From assembly GCA_017475045.1 (NCBI GenBank), contig JAFVGH010000033.1, positions 1 to 33,827 of the forward strand: a stretch of DNA of 33,827 nucleotides, written 5' to 3'. The first letter of the stretch is position 1; every line of letters begins with the position of its first letter. The DNA comes from Fibrobacter sp. (GTDB lineage: Bacteria; Fibrobacterota; Fibrobacteria; Fibrobacterales; Fibrobacteraceae). Made by a program: the position numbers and the translations under genes. The notes beneath the pieces were generated by a model. That model was not told the origin of the DNA. It did no database searches and saw only the letters and a list, made by a program, of their open reading frames with translations. Below are positions 7,343 to 15,625 of the stretch, one piece after another.

Positions 7343-8869
7343 CTAACCTCCCACCGCAGGCGCGGCTGCAGAGATTTTTTCAAATATAGGCGCAATGCTC
7401 AGGTCCAGCATGTCGGCAAAAGGTCCGGGGAAAATACCGATCAACAGCAGGCAGAAAACCAGCACCACGATGACCAGCTTTTCGCGGAAGCAACCGTCGG
7501 TTAGCGTCTGGAACTTGGCGGGCATGGGGCCGTGGAGCATACGGTTGGCCGTCTGCAGGATATAGACCGCCGTGGTGGTGATGGAAAGGATGGCTAGGAC
7601 GGTGACGATACGGGTGAGGGAGGAATCCTGCTGGAAAGCCCCGATAAAGATGGTGCTTTCGGCAATGAACCCGCTGAAACCAGGTAGGCCAAGGCCCGCA
7701 AAGCCCGCAATCACAAAACCGACACCCAGGAAAGGCATCTTTTTCATGATGCCGCCCATCTCCGTGATGTCGCGGGTATGGGTGCGCTCGTAAATCATGC
7801 CGATGGTGGCGAAGAAGAGCCCCGTCAAGAACCCGTGGGAAATCATCTGGAGGCTAGCTCCGCGCAGGCCTACCGGTGTGAGGGCTGCAAGTCCGAGGAA
7901 AATCAGGCCCAAGTGGCTGATGGAACTGTAGGCGGTAATGTATTTAAGGTCTTTGTGGCGTATGGCGATAAAGGGACCCAGCACCACGTTGAAGATGAGC
8001 AGGGCCACCACGTAGGGGAGCCAAATCTTGGCGGCCTCAGGCATCAGGAACATGGCAAAGCGCAGACACCCGTAGGCACCCATCTTCATCATGACGCCTG
8101 CCGCCAGCATAGAGACGGCGGTAGGGGCTGCCGAGTGGCCGTCGGGGCTCCAGAAGTGGAAGGGAAACAGGGAAGAGCTCACGGCAAAGCCCATGAACAT
8201 CAGGGGGAAAGCCCACATCTGGAAATCCATGGGGAGTGTTACCTTAGAAATTTCCATAAGGCTCCAGCTGCCCGTGCCGCTTTCGAAGTAGAGCCCGAAC
8301 AGGGTGGCAAGAATCATGGAAGAGCCGAAGGCGAGGGTCAAGGTCAGCTTCTTGCCGCCGTAATCCCTGCGGCCCGAGCCATAGCAGGCGATCATCAGGT
8401 ACATGCACAGGGCTTCCATCTCGTAGAACACGAAGAACAGCACCAGGTCAAAGCTCATATACACGCCGTAGACGCTAGTGGCCAAAAGCTGGATCAGAGC
8501 AAAGAACACTTTCTGGTTCCCTTTGATCTTGTAGCTTACCAGCACGCCAGCCCATACGATAAAGGCGGTCAATGCAAGTAACAGCATGTTCAAGCCGTCG
8601 GCCCCTACGATGTAGTGGGCGTTGAAGGCGCTCATCCAGGGAATATCGGTAAAGAAACGTAGCGCGAAGGGTGCAGAAGCAGGGTCGGCAGGGACTGCAC
8701 CCAGGGCAAAAACGCGGTAGGTAAGGACACAGACCACGAGAAGCACAAAGCTCACTGAGACGGTGTGGATAACCTTCAGCAACTTTTCGCTGGTCGCAGG
8801 AATCGGGATGCAGACCAGCACCGTCAAAAGCGGGATAACCCAAATCAAGTTAAAGAGAATCGTTTCCAT
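7343..8869 (-). CDS. nuoM: NADH-quinone oxidoreductase subunit M (complex I, antiporter-like), TM7 lysine replaced
   Basis: About 508 residues with some 14 membrane helices. The TM5 glutamate is kept (FFVFYEMEALCMYL), as is the TM8 lysine region (GVMMKMGAYG). The TM7 motif, usually FAVK followed by PLFPFH, reads FAVSSSLFPFHFW, so Ser stands where the proton-channel lysine (K234 in E. coli, recalled from memory) is expected. The codon is at 8177-8179. NuoL and NuoN here keep their lysines. The frame extends to a GTG at 8875 directly after the nuoL stop. The ATG at 8869 with AGGTG upstream is the more likely start. The role is proton translocation in complex I. Confidence 0.94.
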   Translation of the reverse strand: METILFNLIWVIPLLTVLVCIPIPATSEKLLKVIHTVSVSFVLLVVCVLTYRVFALGAVPADPASAPFALRFFTDIPWMSAFNAHYIVGADGLNMLLLALTAFIVWAGVLVSYKIKGNQKVFFALIQLLATSVYGVYMSFDLVLFFVFYEMEALCMYLMIACYGSGRRDYGGKKLTLTLAFGSSMILATLFGLYFESGTGSWSLMEISKVTLPMDFQMWAFPLMFMGFAVSSSLFPFHFWSPDGHSAAPTAVSMLAAGVMMKMGAYGCLRFAMFLMPEAAKIWLPYVVALLIFNVVLGPFIAIRHKDLKYITAYSSISHLGLIFLGLAALTPVGLRGASLQMISHGFLTGLFFATIGMIYERTHTRDITEMGGIMKKMPFLGVGFVIAGFAGLGLPGFSGFIAESTIFIGAFQQDSSLTRIVTVLAILSITTTAVYILQTANRMLHGPMPAKFQTLTDGCFREKLVIVVLVFCLLLIGIFPGPFADMLDLSIAPIFEKISAAAPAVGG

Positions 8870-8875
8870 AAGCAC

Positions 8876-10831
8876 CTACAGGGGAAGCCCTCCGAAGAAT
8901 CGCCAGAGGAGGAGCCCCACGATAAGGGTTCCCAGATAGAAGGGAAGGTAGCCTGCCTGGGCCGTGCGGACCAGGTCGCCCAACTTGTGGGTGAACCAGA
9001 CCGTGAAGGCGAGGATTCCTTCGATAATATAATCTTGGATGAATCGGGCGGTTGCCGCCACGCCACCGAAAATGAATTGCCGTACTACGGCGTAGTAGAT
9101 CTCGTCAAAGTAGAACTTGTGGTACACCACCTTGTAGAGGCGGCTACGATTGGTTTCGTCTAGGGCACGCTCCACTTTGGCTCTCGGGCTTGCGTATAGG
9201 TACCAGGCGAGGGCAAGTGCAATCACGGCGACGGCCACGGCGGCCACGGGAATCCAGCTCACATGGGCAACCCTTACTGCGGTGGGAACGTGGAGCTTGC
9301 CTACCACGAAGAACTTCTCGAAAAGGCCTTTTCCCAGAAGACCGCTCAAGAGGGCGGGCACTGCAAGGATCACGATGGGGAGCGTCATGGCAAAGTCTTC
9401 GTGAACATGCCCGGCTTTAACACCCTCGTGACGGGGGGCGCCGTGGAAGGCTAAGAAGAACAGCCTGAACATGTAGAATGTGGTAAGCCCGCTGGTGAGC
9501 AGGGCAAGCCCGAACACCACGTAATGATGGCTTTGGAAAGCAGCCAAAATGATCTCGTCTTTGGAAAAGAATCCAGAGAAAGGCGGGATTCCCGAAATGG
9601 CGAGGACAGAAATCAGGCAACACCAATAAGTCCAGGGCATTTTCTTGCGAAGTCCGCCCATAGCGTCCAGGTCGTTGGTATGTACCTGGTGGATAAGGGA
9701 ACCCGCAATCAGGAACAGGCTGCACTTGAAGAAGGCGTGGGTGAAAATATGGAAGGTAGAGGCGGTCCAGCCTGTGGCGATAACCACCTGGCCGATTTTA
9801 CACACGCCCAGGGCAAACATCATGTAGCCTAGCTGCGAAAGGGTAGAGTAGGCGAGGATCCGCTTGATATCTTTTTGGGTACAGGCGATGACCGCCGCGA
9901 ATACCATAGTGAATGCCCCTACCACCATGATCAATTTCAAAGTGTCGTGACAGATGGCGAAGAAGGGAAAGAGTCTTGCTACCAGGTACACGCCGGCCAC
10001 CACCATGGTGGCGCTGTGGATGATGGAGCTGACCGGGGTCGGACCTTCCATAGCGTTGGGCAGCCAGATGTGCATGGGGAACATGGCGGATTTTCCCCAG
10101 CCGCCTGTGAAGATCATTACAGACCCGAGAATAAGGGCGTCGGCCTTGCTGACGGTGCAAAGTCCAAGGTTGATGGTTTCGGCCTTGAAGGCGTGTAGGC
10201 TCAGGGCGTTCAGGGTAGAAAAGTCGAAACTGCCCACAACGTAGCTTACCAGCACGATGCCGAACAGGAAGAAGCTGTCGGCAAAGCGGGTGAGGATAAA
10301 GGCCTGCTTGGAGGCGCTTACTGCCGAGGGCTTGTGGTACCAGAAGCCGATGAGCAGGTAGCTGGACACGCCCACCAGTTCCCAGAAGATGAACATCTGG
10401 AACAAGTTGGTGGCGGCCACTAGGCCAAGCATGCTGAAGCTGAACAGGGAAAGCAGGCTGAAGAACCGCCCTGCGGAAGGGTCCTCACGCATGTAGCCCA
10501 CGCTGTAGATGTTCACCATGAAACTGATGAAGGTCACTACCACAAGCATCATCAGCGAAAGCGGGTCGATGAGCATGCCGATGGTGGCGGCGAGGTTTCC
10601 TGCAAAGGTGAGGAAGTCGTGCTGGAAAAGAACGGTCTTGTTCGGGGCGAAATCCGAGGTGAAGTAATGCACCGCCAAGGTGGCCGCACACACGAAGGCA
10701 AGGCCGTTACAGGCGATGGCGAGAGCCGCTGCTGCCTTGGGGCACTTGTTGCCCAGGAAAAGCCCGTTCACCACGAAGGTGAGCAGGGGCAATGCCAGAA
10801 TCAAATAACCGAGGGTCATATCGTTAATCAT
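8876..10831 (-). CDS. nuoL: NADH-quinone oxidoreductase subunit L (complex I, antiporter-like)
   Basis: The 651-residue polytopic protein is the distal proton-pumping subunit with the long C-terminal amphipathic extension. Key motifs are intact: FWELVGVSSYLLIGFWY (TM5 Glu), GGWGKSAMFPMHIWLP (TM7 Lys) and EGPTPVSSIIHSATMV. The C-terminal region has further hydrophobic helices. AGGGAC seven bases before ATG 10831 supports the start, which overlaps the nuoK stop by 8 bases. It abuts nuoM downstream, indicating tight translational coupling. Confidence 0.97.
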   Translation of the reverse strand: MINDMTLGYLILALPLLTFVVNGLFLGNKCPKAAAALAIACNGLAFVCAATLAVHYFTSDFAPNKTVLFQHDFLTFAGNLAATIGMLIDPLSLMMLVVVTFISFMVNIYSVGYMREDPSAGRFFSLLSLFSFSMLGLVAATNLFQMFIFWELVGVSSYLLIGFWYHKPSAVSASKQAFILTRFADSFFLFGIVLVSYVVGSFDFSTLNALSLHAFKAETINLGLCTVSKADALILGSVMIFTGGWGKSAMFPMHIWLPNAMEGPTPVSSIIHSATMVVAGVYLVARLFPFFAICHDTLKLIMVVGAFTMVFAAVIACTQKDIKRILAYSTLSQLGYMMFALGVCKIGQVVIATGWTASTFHIFTHAFFKCSLFLIAGSLIHQVHTNDLDAMGGLRKKMPWTYWCCLISVLAISGIPPFSGFFSKDEIILAAFQSHHYVVFGLALLTSGLTTFYMFRLFFLAFHGAPRHEGVKAGHVHEDFAMTLPIVILAVPALLSGLLGKGLFEKFFVVGKLHVPTAVRVAHVSWIPVAAVAVAVIALALAWYLYASPRAKVERALDETNRSRLYKVVYHKFYFDEIYYAVVRQFIFGGVAATARFIQDYIIEGILAFTVWFTHKLGDLVRTAQAGYLPFYLGTLIVGLLLWRFFGGLPL

Positions 10832-11129
10832 GCAAGTCCCTCAACTGGTCGGCGTCAAGGCTGTGGTGCCTGCGGTACATGGTGACGATAATGGCAAGGG
10901 CGATTGCCATTTCGCAGGCTGTCACGGCGATGACGAAAATACTGAATAAGGCGCCCGCGGTAGAGTCCTGGGCGGTAAAGTAGGCAAAGGAGATAAAGTT
11001 GATGTTGGCGGCGTTAAGCATGAGCTCGATAGAAATGAGCATGCCAATCAGGTGTCGGCGGCGCATCAGACCCCACACGCCGATGCCGAATAGCAAGAAG
11101 GCGAGAATCAGGCAGTTCATCAGGTTCAT
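10824..11129 (-). CDS. nuoK: NADH-quinone oxidoreductase subunit K (complex I)
   Basis: A 101-residue protein with three membrane helices, the standard size. It carries the two conserved intramembrane glutamates, in SIELMLNAANINFISF and in VTACEMAIALAIIV. These link the quinone module to the proton channels. The start overlaps the nuoJ stop by 4 bases (ATGA type). Confidence 0.97.
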   Translation of the reverse strand: MNLMNCLILAFLLFGIGVWGLMRRRHLIGMLISIELMLNAANINFISFAYFTAQDSTAGALFSIFVIAVTACEMAIALAIIVTMYRRHHSLDADQLRDLHD

Positions 11130-11719
11130 TGCTTGACCTCCTTCTCTTTTTCAACCTCATCTTTAGTTTTGCGGGCGATGGTGATGGCGCAAATCAGAGT
11201 CATGAGCAGAAGCACGCTAACCACTTCGAAGGGAATGATAAAGCTATCCTGGGTGTAGCCCAGAAGGCGTAGCGCAAAGTTCTGTAGGCTGGAATAGTCC
11301 ACCGTCGAAGCCACAGCACCGCTAGAAAGCTCCTGCATAGGGAGCAGGCAGCGGACCATCACGAATACGAAGGCGATGGACAGAGCAAAGGCGGCGAACA
11401 CTCGCGGAATCTTGGTAGCGAAGGCATCTTCGCCCAGGTGGCTAGTAAGGAGTATGGTAAACACCACGAAAATCACCACGCCGCCGATATAGACCATCAC
11501 CTGGGCGAGAGCGATAAATTCCGCATGCAACAGCAGGTAGAGAATGGCTGTAGCCACGAAGGAGAAAATCAGGAACACGGCGCTCTGCAAGATGTTCTTG
11601 ACGGCCACGGTAAATACAGCCGTCACCAACATGACGATGGCCACGGCGTAAAAGGCAATGTCCATTCCCCCATGAGGGAATGACAATGCTAGTTCTGGAA
11701 GTTGAAGACCTGGAAACAT
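11126..11719 (-). CDS. nuoJ: NADH-quinone oxidoreductase subunit J (complex I)
   Basis: A 197-residue protein with five predicted membrane helices. The conserved region VMVYIGGVVIFVVFTILLTS corresponds to the TM3 pi-bulge helix of NuoJ. It ends in a short charged tail. The start overlaps the nuoI stop by one base (TAATG). Confidence 0.95.
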   Translation of the reverse strand: MFPGLQLPELALSFPHGGMDIAFYAVAIVMLVTAVFTVAVKNILQSAVFLIFSFVATAILYLLLHAEFIALAQVMVYIGGVVIFVVFTILLTSHLGEDAFATKIPRVFAAFALSIAFVFVMVRCLLPMQELSSGAVASTVDYSSLQNFALRLLGYTQDSFIIPFEVVSVLLLMTLICAITIARKTKDEVEKEKEVKQ

Positions 11720-12192
11720 TATCCCTGTCCCTCCTTCTTGTTGAGAATCATTTCAAGGGTATTCGGGTCGGTAGTAGCCACCTCGAAATCCTGGTTCATG
11801 CGGATGGCGCCGAAGGGGCAAGCCTCCACGCACAGGCCGCATTGGGTGCAACTGGCAAAATGGTACACATAGCGGCCCAAAACCTTTTTGCCTGCGATGT
11901 TTTTGGTAGAAAGAACGTTGATGCTCCCGTTAGGGCAGGCGCGTTCGCACATGCCGCAAGAGGTGCAGTGATTGTTGCCGTCGGCATCCTCGATCATCTC
12001 CAGACGGCCACGATAACGCTCGTGCATCTTGAGGGTCTTCCGATTTTCGGGATACTGCTCGGTAACGATGCGTCTTGGGTCTATAAAATACTTGAAGGTC
12101 ACGGAAAGTCCGCAGAGCAGGCTCCAGGGACCCGTGATACAGCGCATGAAGTAGCGCTTGAAATACTTGGATGCAGTAAGTTGTTCTGGCAT
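11719..12192 (-). CDS. nuoI: NADH-quinone oxidoreductase subunit I (2x[4Fe-4S])
   Basis: A 157-residue iron-sulfur protein with two ferredoxin motifs, CTSCGMCERACP and CTQCGLCVEACP. These bind clusters N6a and N6b on the electron path to the quinone site. The N-terminal helix region (GLSVTFKYFIDP and VTEQYPE) is typical of NuoI. There is no clear Shine-Dalgarno before ATG 12192. A TATATT box on the minus strand at 12225-12230 suggests that nuoI-N has its own promoter. This would be expected, because an oppositely oriented gene pair separates it from nuoH. Confidence 0.96.
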   Translation of the reverse strand: MPEQLTASKYFKRYFMRCITGPWSLLCGLSVTFKYFIDPRRIVTEQYPENRKTLKMHERYRGRLEMIEDADGNNHCTSCGMCERACPNGSINVLSTKNIAGKKVLGRYVYHFASCTQCGLCVEACPFGAIRMNQDFEVATTDPNTLEMILNKKEGQG

Positions 12193-12224
12193 AAGAGGAT
12201 TGTTTCTTTTTACATTTCAAATTG

Positions 12225-12230
12225 AATATA
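12225..12230 (-). promoter_or_regulatory. Candidate -10 box (TATATT) for the nuoI-N segment
   Basis: On the minus strand the sequence reads CCATTTTCTATATTCAA, a T-run plus CTATATT. It lies 32 bases before the nuoI ATG, within the AT-rich 12193-12345 gap. That gap also contains long A-runs and T-runs (A8-GAG-T9 at 12272-12291), which could form a weak hairpin. Confidence 0.4.
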
Positions 12231-12321
12231 GAAAATGGCAAGGAAAATGAATAAGCGAAAAAAAATAAAACAAAAAAAAGAGTTTTTTTTTGTTGAGAAT
12301 CGCAAAAAAAAGGAAAAATGC

Positions 12322-12327
12322 TAGATT
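12322..12327 (+). promoter_or_regulatory. Candidate -10 box (TAGATT) for the inserted gene pair
   Basis: CTAGATTTTTG fits the TAnATT pattern and lies 21 bases before the ATG at 12349. A TTGAGA at 12293-12298 is 23 bases upstream, too far for a standard -35. Confidence 0.3.
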
Positions 12328-12348
12328 TTTGCGCTTATTGGAGTAATG

Positions 12349-12567
12349 ATGAAAAGATGTTTTAAGTTAATCTTATTTTGTGCTTCTTTAGCAAGCAATG
12401 TTTTTGCCTTGAAAGACTGGAACTCGGGTGTCGTTGAGGTCCTTCCAAGTTATACAGATGCGCCGAATTACACCTATGTAGAAAAAATAACATCCCCAGG
12501 AGCAAAAGCAGGTGATGATTTGAATGGTATTATGCTAAATCAGGAATATGCAAATGCGCAAAGATAA
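12349..12567 (+). CDS. Small exported hypothetical protein
   Basis: The product is about 72 residues. It has a signal-peptide-like start (MKRCFKLILFCASLASNVFA) and a mature part of some 50 residues with no family I recognise. TTGGAG at 12338-12343 favours the ATG at 12349; another ATG lies at 12346. Its 3' end overlaps the next gene by a few bases, so the two are probably translationally coupled. The region is visibly AT-rich and on the opposite strand to the nuo genes. It could be a genuine small secreted protein or the 5' stump of a truncated surface protein. It is too short to decide. Confidence 0.5.
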   Translation: MKRCFKLILFCASLASNVFALKDWNSGVVEVLPSYTDAPNYTYVEKITSPGAKAGDDLNGIMLNQEYANAQR

Positions 12568-13351
12568 AATAGTTCTCTTAGCTTTCTTTGTGATTGCCTA
12601 CGCTTTTGTAGGATGTGCTGTAACATCCTCTGGAAATATGGTGGGAGAAGCAGCTGCGGTTAAGTATTCGACTGACGAAAAGAAATATCGTGTTGTTGAA
12701 GTCGGAATGATAGTTGCTGCAGCGGGAAGTGAACGGTATCTATCTTCTTTGCATGAAGATGTTGAAATTTCAGGAGCGTCTCTACATTTGAGAGCAAGTT
12801 TTCTTTCGCTAAATTATTCCGTCTTTAATCAAAGAGGCGGCTTGTTTCTCTCCGTTCCATTGACGATTCCTTTGGATATTGGAATTCGTCCTAGTTTTGT
12901 GCAGTGGCTTGGACCAATCTATGTAGGTGTGGGGATGTCATTTGTTGGAGGGCTTTATCTTAATCAGCAGGATGATGACGAACGGGATGCAGATAATACC
13001 TTTGGACGTTTTGATGGTTTTGTTCTGTATAATTTTGGTGGTGGCACCATGCTTGGTATTTGGGAAAAAGTTGCTTTGGGGGCCTATGCGAATTATGAAA
13101 GAATGGCCTTGAACAGTGGTGGTTCAACGGTGAGAAACTCCGAATTTGTTGATATAAATATTATAGGGGAAGATTATGGGAAAGAAAATCTACCAGCTTA
13201 TGCAAAACGTACTAATGTGATGACATTAGGACTTGATCTTTTTTTCAAGATGAAGACCCCTCTTGGGTTCTATGCCGAATATAGTCCTGGAAAACTGATG
13301 TACAATGATGGTTGGTGGAAATTCCGCGCAGGCGTTATCTTGCTTTATTAA
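12554..13351 (+). CDS. Putative outer-membrane lipoprotein, unknown family
   Basis: About 265 residues. The N-terminal hydrophobic segment ends in FVGC with Cys at residue 21, a plausible though atypical lipobox. The rest alternates polar and hydrophobic residues with many aromatics and Gly and ends FRAGVILLY, a pattern common in beta-barrel or OMP-like proteins. I do not recognise a family. AGGAA seven bases upstream favours the ATG at 12554 over 12548. The gene sits head-on to nuoH, with stop codons only 9 bases apart, and it splits the nuo cluster. Codon and base use are AT-rich compared with both neighbours, which suggests acquisition from outside or a lineage-specific insert. Confidence 0.7.
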   Translation: MRKDKIVLLAFFVIAYAFVGCAVTSSGNMVGEAAAVKYSTDEKKYRVVEVGMIVAAAGSERYLSSLHEDVEISGASLHLRASFLSLNYSVFNQRGGLFLSVPLTIPLDIGIRPSFVQWLGPIYVGVGMSFVGGLYLNQQDDDERDADNTFGRFDGFVLYNFGGGTMLGIWEKVALGAYANYERMALNSGGSTVRNSEFVDINIIGEDYGKENLPAYAKRTNVMTLGLDLFFKMKTPLGFYAEYSPGKLMYNDGWWKFRAGVILLY

Positions 13352-13360
13352 CCTTGTTCT

Positions 13361-14482
13361 TCACCCCAACAGCGCAATCCAGCCGGCGCCTGTCACCAAA
13401 AGGACCAGGTTTACCGGCAACAGGAACTTCCATTCGAAATCCATGAGCTGGTCCACGCGGGGCCGCACAAAGGTCCAGCGAACCATCATGTAGCACCAGA
13501 TCATAAAGAACACCTTCCCAAAGAACCACACCAGGCCAGGCACCATGTTAAGAACGTTGTCCACCGCGGCAATGCCGATACAGGGGGCATGGAAACCTCC
13601 CAAGAAGCAGGTAGTGGCCAAAGCCGAGTTGGTGACCAGGGCGATGTATTCGGCCAGGTAGAACATGGCGAATGGCGTGCCGTTGTATTCCGTGTGGTAG
13701 CCGCCGGTGAGTTCCTGTTCTGCTTCGGCGATGTCGAAGGGGGCGCGGTTCATTTCGGCGGTACTGGAAATGAAGAACAGAATGAAGGCGATAAAGCCCA
13801 GCACGGGAATCTTGAAAATCCACCAGTCAAAAACCGTTCCCTGCTGGCTCATGGTAATGTCCATCAGGTTGGTGGATCCGGAAATCATCACCACGAACAG
13901 AAGGATCATGGCGAAGGAAATTTCGTAACTGATAATCTGGGCGCCGCTACGGAGTGCCCCCAGCAAGGAATACTTGTTGTTGCTGCTCCAGCCGCCAAGC
14001 AGAATGCCCAGCACGCCGAAACCGTTCACCGCGATAATCAGGGGAATGCCCATGGAAACGTCGGCCACCACTAGGTCCTTGCTAAAGGGGATCAGGGCAC
14101 AAACCATGAAGGGGGCAATCAGCACGATCATGGGTGCCGTGTAGAACATCAGCTTGTCTGCACCACTGGGGGCATAGACTTCCTTGAAGAGCATCTTGAG
14201 CACGTCGGCGATGGTCTGTATAGTGCCGTGCCATCCCAGGCGCATGGGGCCAAGACGGCACTGCACGTGGGCGCAGACCTTGCGTTCCATGTAGATGAGA
14301 ATAGGGGCAGAACCGATGTTCACGGCGCAGACCGCGATAATGCAGATGACGGCGTTGATCAAGAAGGCGACGACGCTGTCCAAAGTCTCGGACTGGAAGG
14401 CTACAGGCAGGTAGGCAGTCACCTGGGGAACCAGGTTCCTCACAAAATCGCCGATAGGATTGGTAACGGAAGGGACAAACAT
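13361..14482 (-). CDS. nuoH: NADH-quinone oxidoreductase subunit H (complex I)
   Basis: A 373-residue protein with about eight membrane helices, forming the quinone chamber at the junction with NuoB and NuoD. The family motifs are present: ERKVCAHVQCRLGPMRLGWHG near the N-terminus, and NRAPFDIAEAEQELTGGYHT in the middle with its conserved Glu residues. It lies 3 bases after nuoD. Downstream in the direction of transcription the operon runs into the antisense gene pair at 12.3-13.35 kb instead of nuoI. Confidence 0.97.
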   Translation of the reverse strand: MFVPSVTNPIGDFVRNLVPQVTAYLPVAFQSETLDSVVAFLINAVICIIAVCAVNIGSAPILIYMERKVCAHVQCRLGPMRLGWHGTIQTIADVLKMLFKEVYAPSGADKLMFYTAPMIVLIAPFMVCALIPFSKDLVVADVSMGIPLIIAVNGFGVLGILLGGWSSNNKYSLLGALRSGAQIISYEISFAMILLFVVMISGSTNLMDITMSQQGTVFDWWIFKIPVLGFIAFILFFISSTAEMNRAPFDIAEAEQELTGGYHTEYNGTPFAMFYLAEYIALVTNSALATTCFLGGFHAPCIGIAAVDNVLNMVPGLVWFFGKVFFMIWCYMMVRWTFVRPRVDQLMDFEWKFLLPVNLVLLVTGAGWIALLG

Positions 14483-14485
14483 AAT

Positions 14486-15625
14486 CTACCTGTCAATTTC
14501 GGGAATCACGGGGTCCAAGGTGGCAAGAATGGTCACCAGGTCCGAAATCTTGTGGCCCTGGACCATCTTGTTGAGGGCCGCGATGTGGGGGAAACTTGGA
14601 CCGCGTGTGTGTATGCGGTAGGGCTTCTCGCCGGTAGTGGCGGCTACTACGTAGGTGGCGTAGAGCCCCTTGGCGGTCTCGATTTCGCTGTAGTAGCGGC
14701 CCACCGGCAAACGCACCGGCTTTTCTTTGGAGCGCCAAGGCCCTTCGGTGGGGAACCGATCAATGCACTGCCGGAGGATTTTCATGGACTCGTGGATTTC
14801 GGCGATACGCACCGTGTAACGGTCGTAGCAGTCCCCGTTGTGGGTCACGGGAACTTCGAAATCGAAGGAGTCGTAGATGCTGTAGGGGTTCGCCCGGCGC
14901 ACGTCAAAGTTCACGCCGCTGGCCCTGAGCACGGGACCGGAGCATCCGTAGGCGATGGCGTCTTCCTTGGAGAGGATGCCTATACCCTTGCTGCGTTCCA
15001 GAACAATGATGTTCTTGGAAAGGAACCGCTCGTAATCCTTCATGGTGTCATCCATGTGGTCGAGGAAAGCCTTGACCCGCGGGATAAACGTGTCGGGCAC
15101 GTCGTAACGACTTCCTCCCGGTCTGAAGAAGTTGGTGGTGAGTCTGGAGCCCGTCACCTCTTCCAAGATGTCGTGGATCATCTCGCGTTCCTTGAAACCG
15201 TACAGCAGGCAGGTCTGTCCGCCCAGGTCGCCGCCAAAGCAGGCGAAGAACACCAGGTGGCTCGCAATACGGCCCAGTTCCTGCAGCATCACGCGGATAT
15301 ATTCAGCCTTCTCGGGAACGCCGATGTTCATGCCTTTCTCGAGGGCGATGACCACTCCCAGGTTGTTCTGGATGGCGGTAAGGTAGTCCTGACGGTCGGA
15401 AAGGGCGATGTACTGCAGGTAACTCATGGATTCGGCCTGCTTTTCCATGCCGCGATGGATATAGCCGAAATGGGGCACCAGCTCTACGATGGTCTCGCCG
15501 TCCATGCGGAGGGCGAGGCGCAGGGCCCCGTGGGTACTGGGGTGCTGGGGACCCATGTTGATGAAAAATTCTTCGGTGTTGGTTTCACGCTGGATGCGGA
15601 ATCCCGGAGGAAGCATACCTGTCAT
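14486..15625 (-). CDS. nuoD: NADH-quinone oxidoreductase subunit D (complex I, 49-kDa type)
   Basis: A 379-residue stand-alone NuoD, not fused to NuoC as it is in E. coli. It carries GPQHPSTHGALR (quinone-binding His), the HRGMEK motif, QNNLGVVIALEK, and the C-terminal DPVIPEIDR. It forms the quinone-binding pocket with NuoB and NuoH. The start overlaps the nuoBC stop by 4 bases (ATGA), so the genes are translationally coupled. Confidence 0.97.
   Translation of the reverse strand: MTGMLPPGFRIQRETNTEEFFINMGPQHPSTHGALRLALRMDGETIVELVPHFGYIHRGMEKQAESMSYLQYIALSDRQDYLTAIQNNLGVVIALEKGMNIGVPEKAEYIRVMLQELGRIASHLVFFACFGGDLGGQTCLLYGFKEREMIHDILEEVTGSRLTTNFFRPGGSRYDVPDTFIPRVKAFLDHMDDTMKDYERFLSKNIIVLERSKGIGILSKEDAIAYGCSGPVLRASGVNFDVRRANPYSIYDSFDFEVPVTHNGDCYDRYTVRIAEIHESMKILRQCIDRFPTEGPWRSKEKPVRLPVGRYYSEIETAKGLYATYVVAATTGEKPYRIHTRGPSFPHIAALNKMVQGHKISDLVTILATLDPVIPEIDR

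Noticed and set aside
7778..8581. Plus-strand open frame of 267 codons
   Set aside because: It is antisense to nuoM and rich in His/Gln/Gly/Glu, typical of a shadow frame of a membrane protein.
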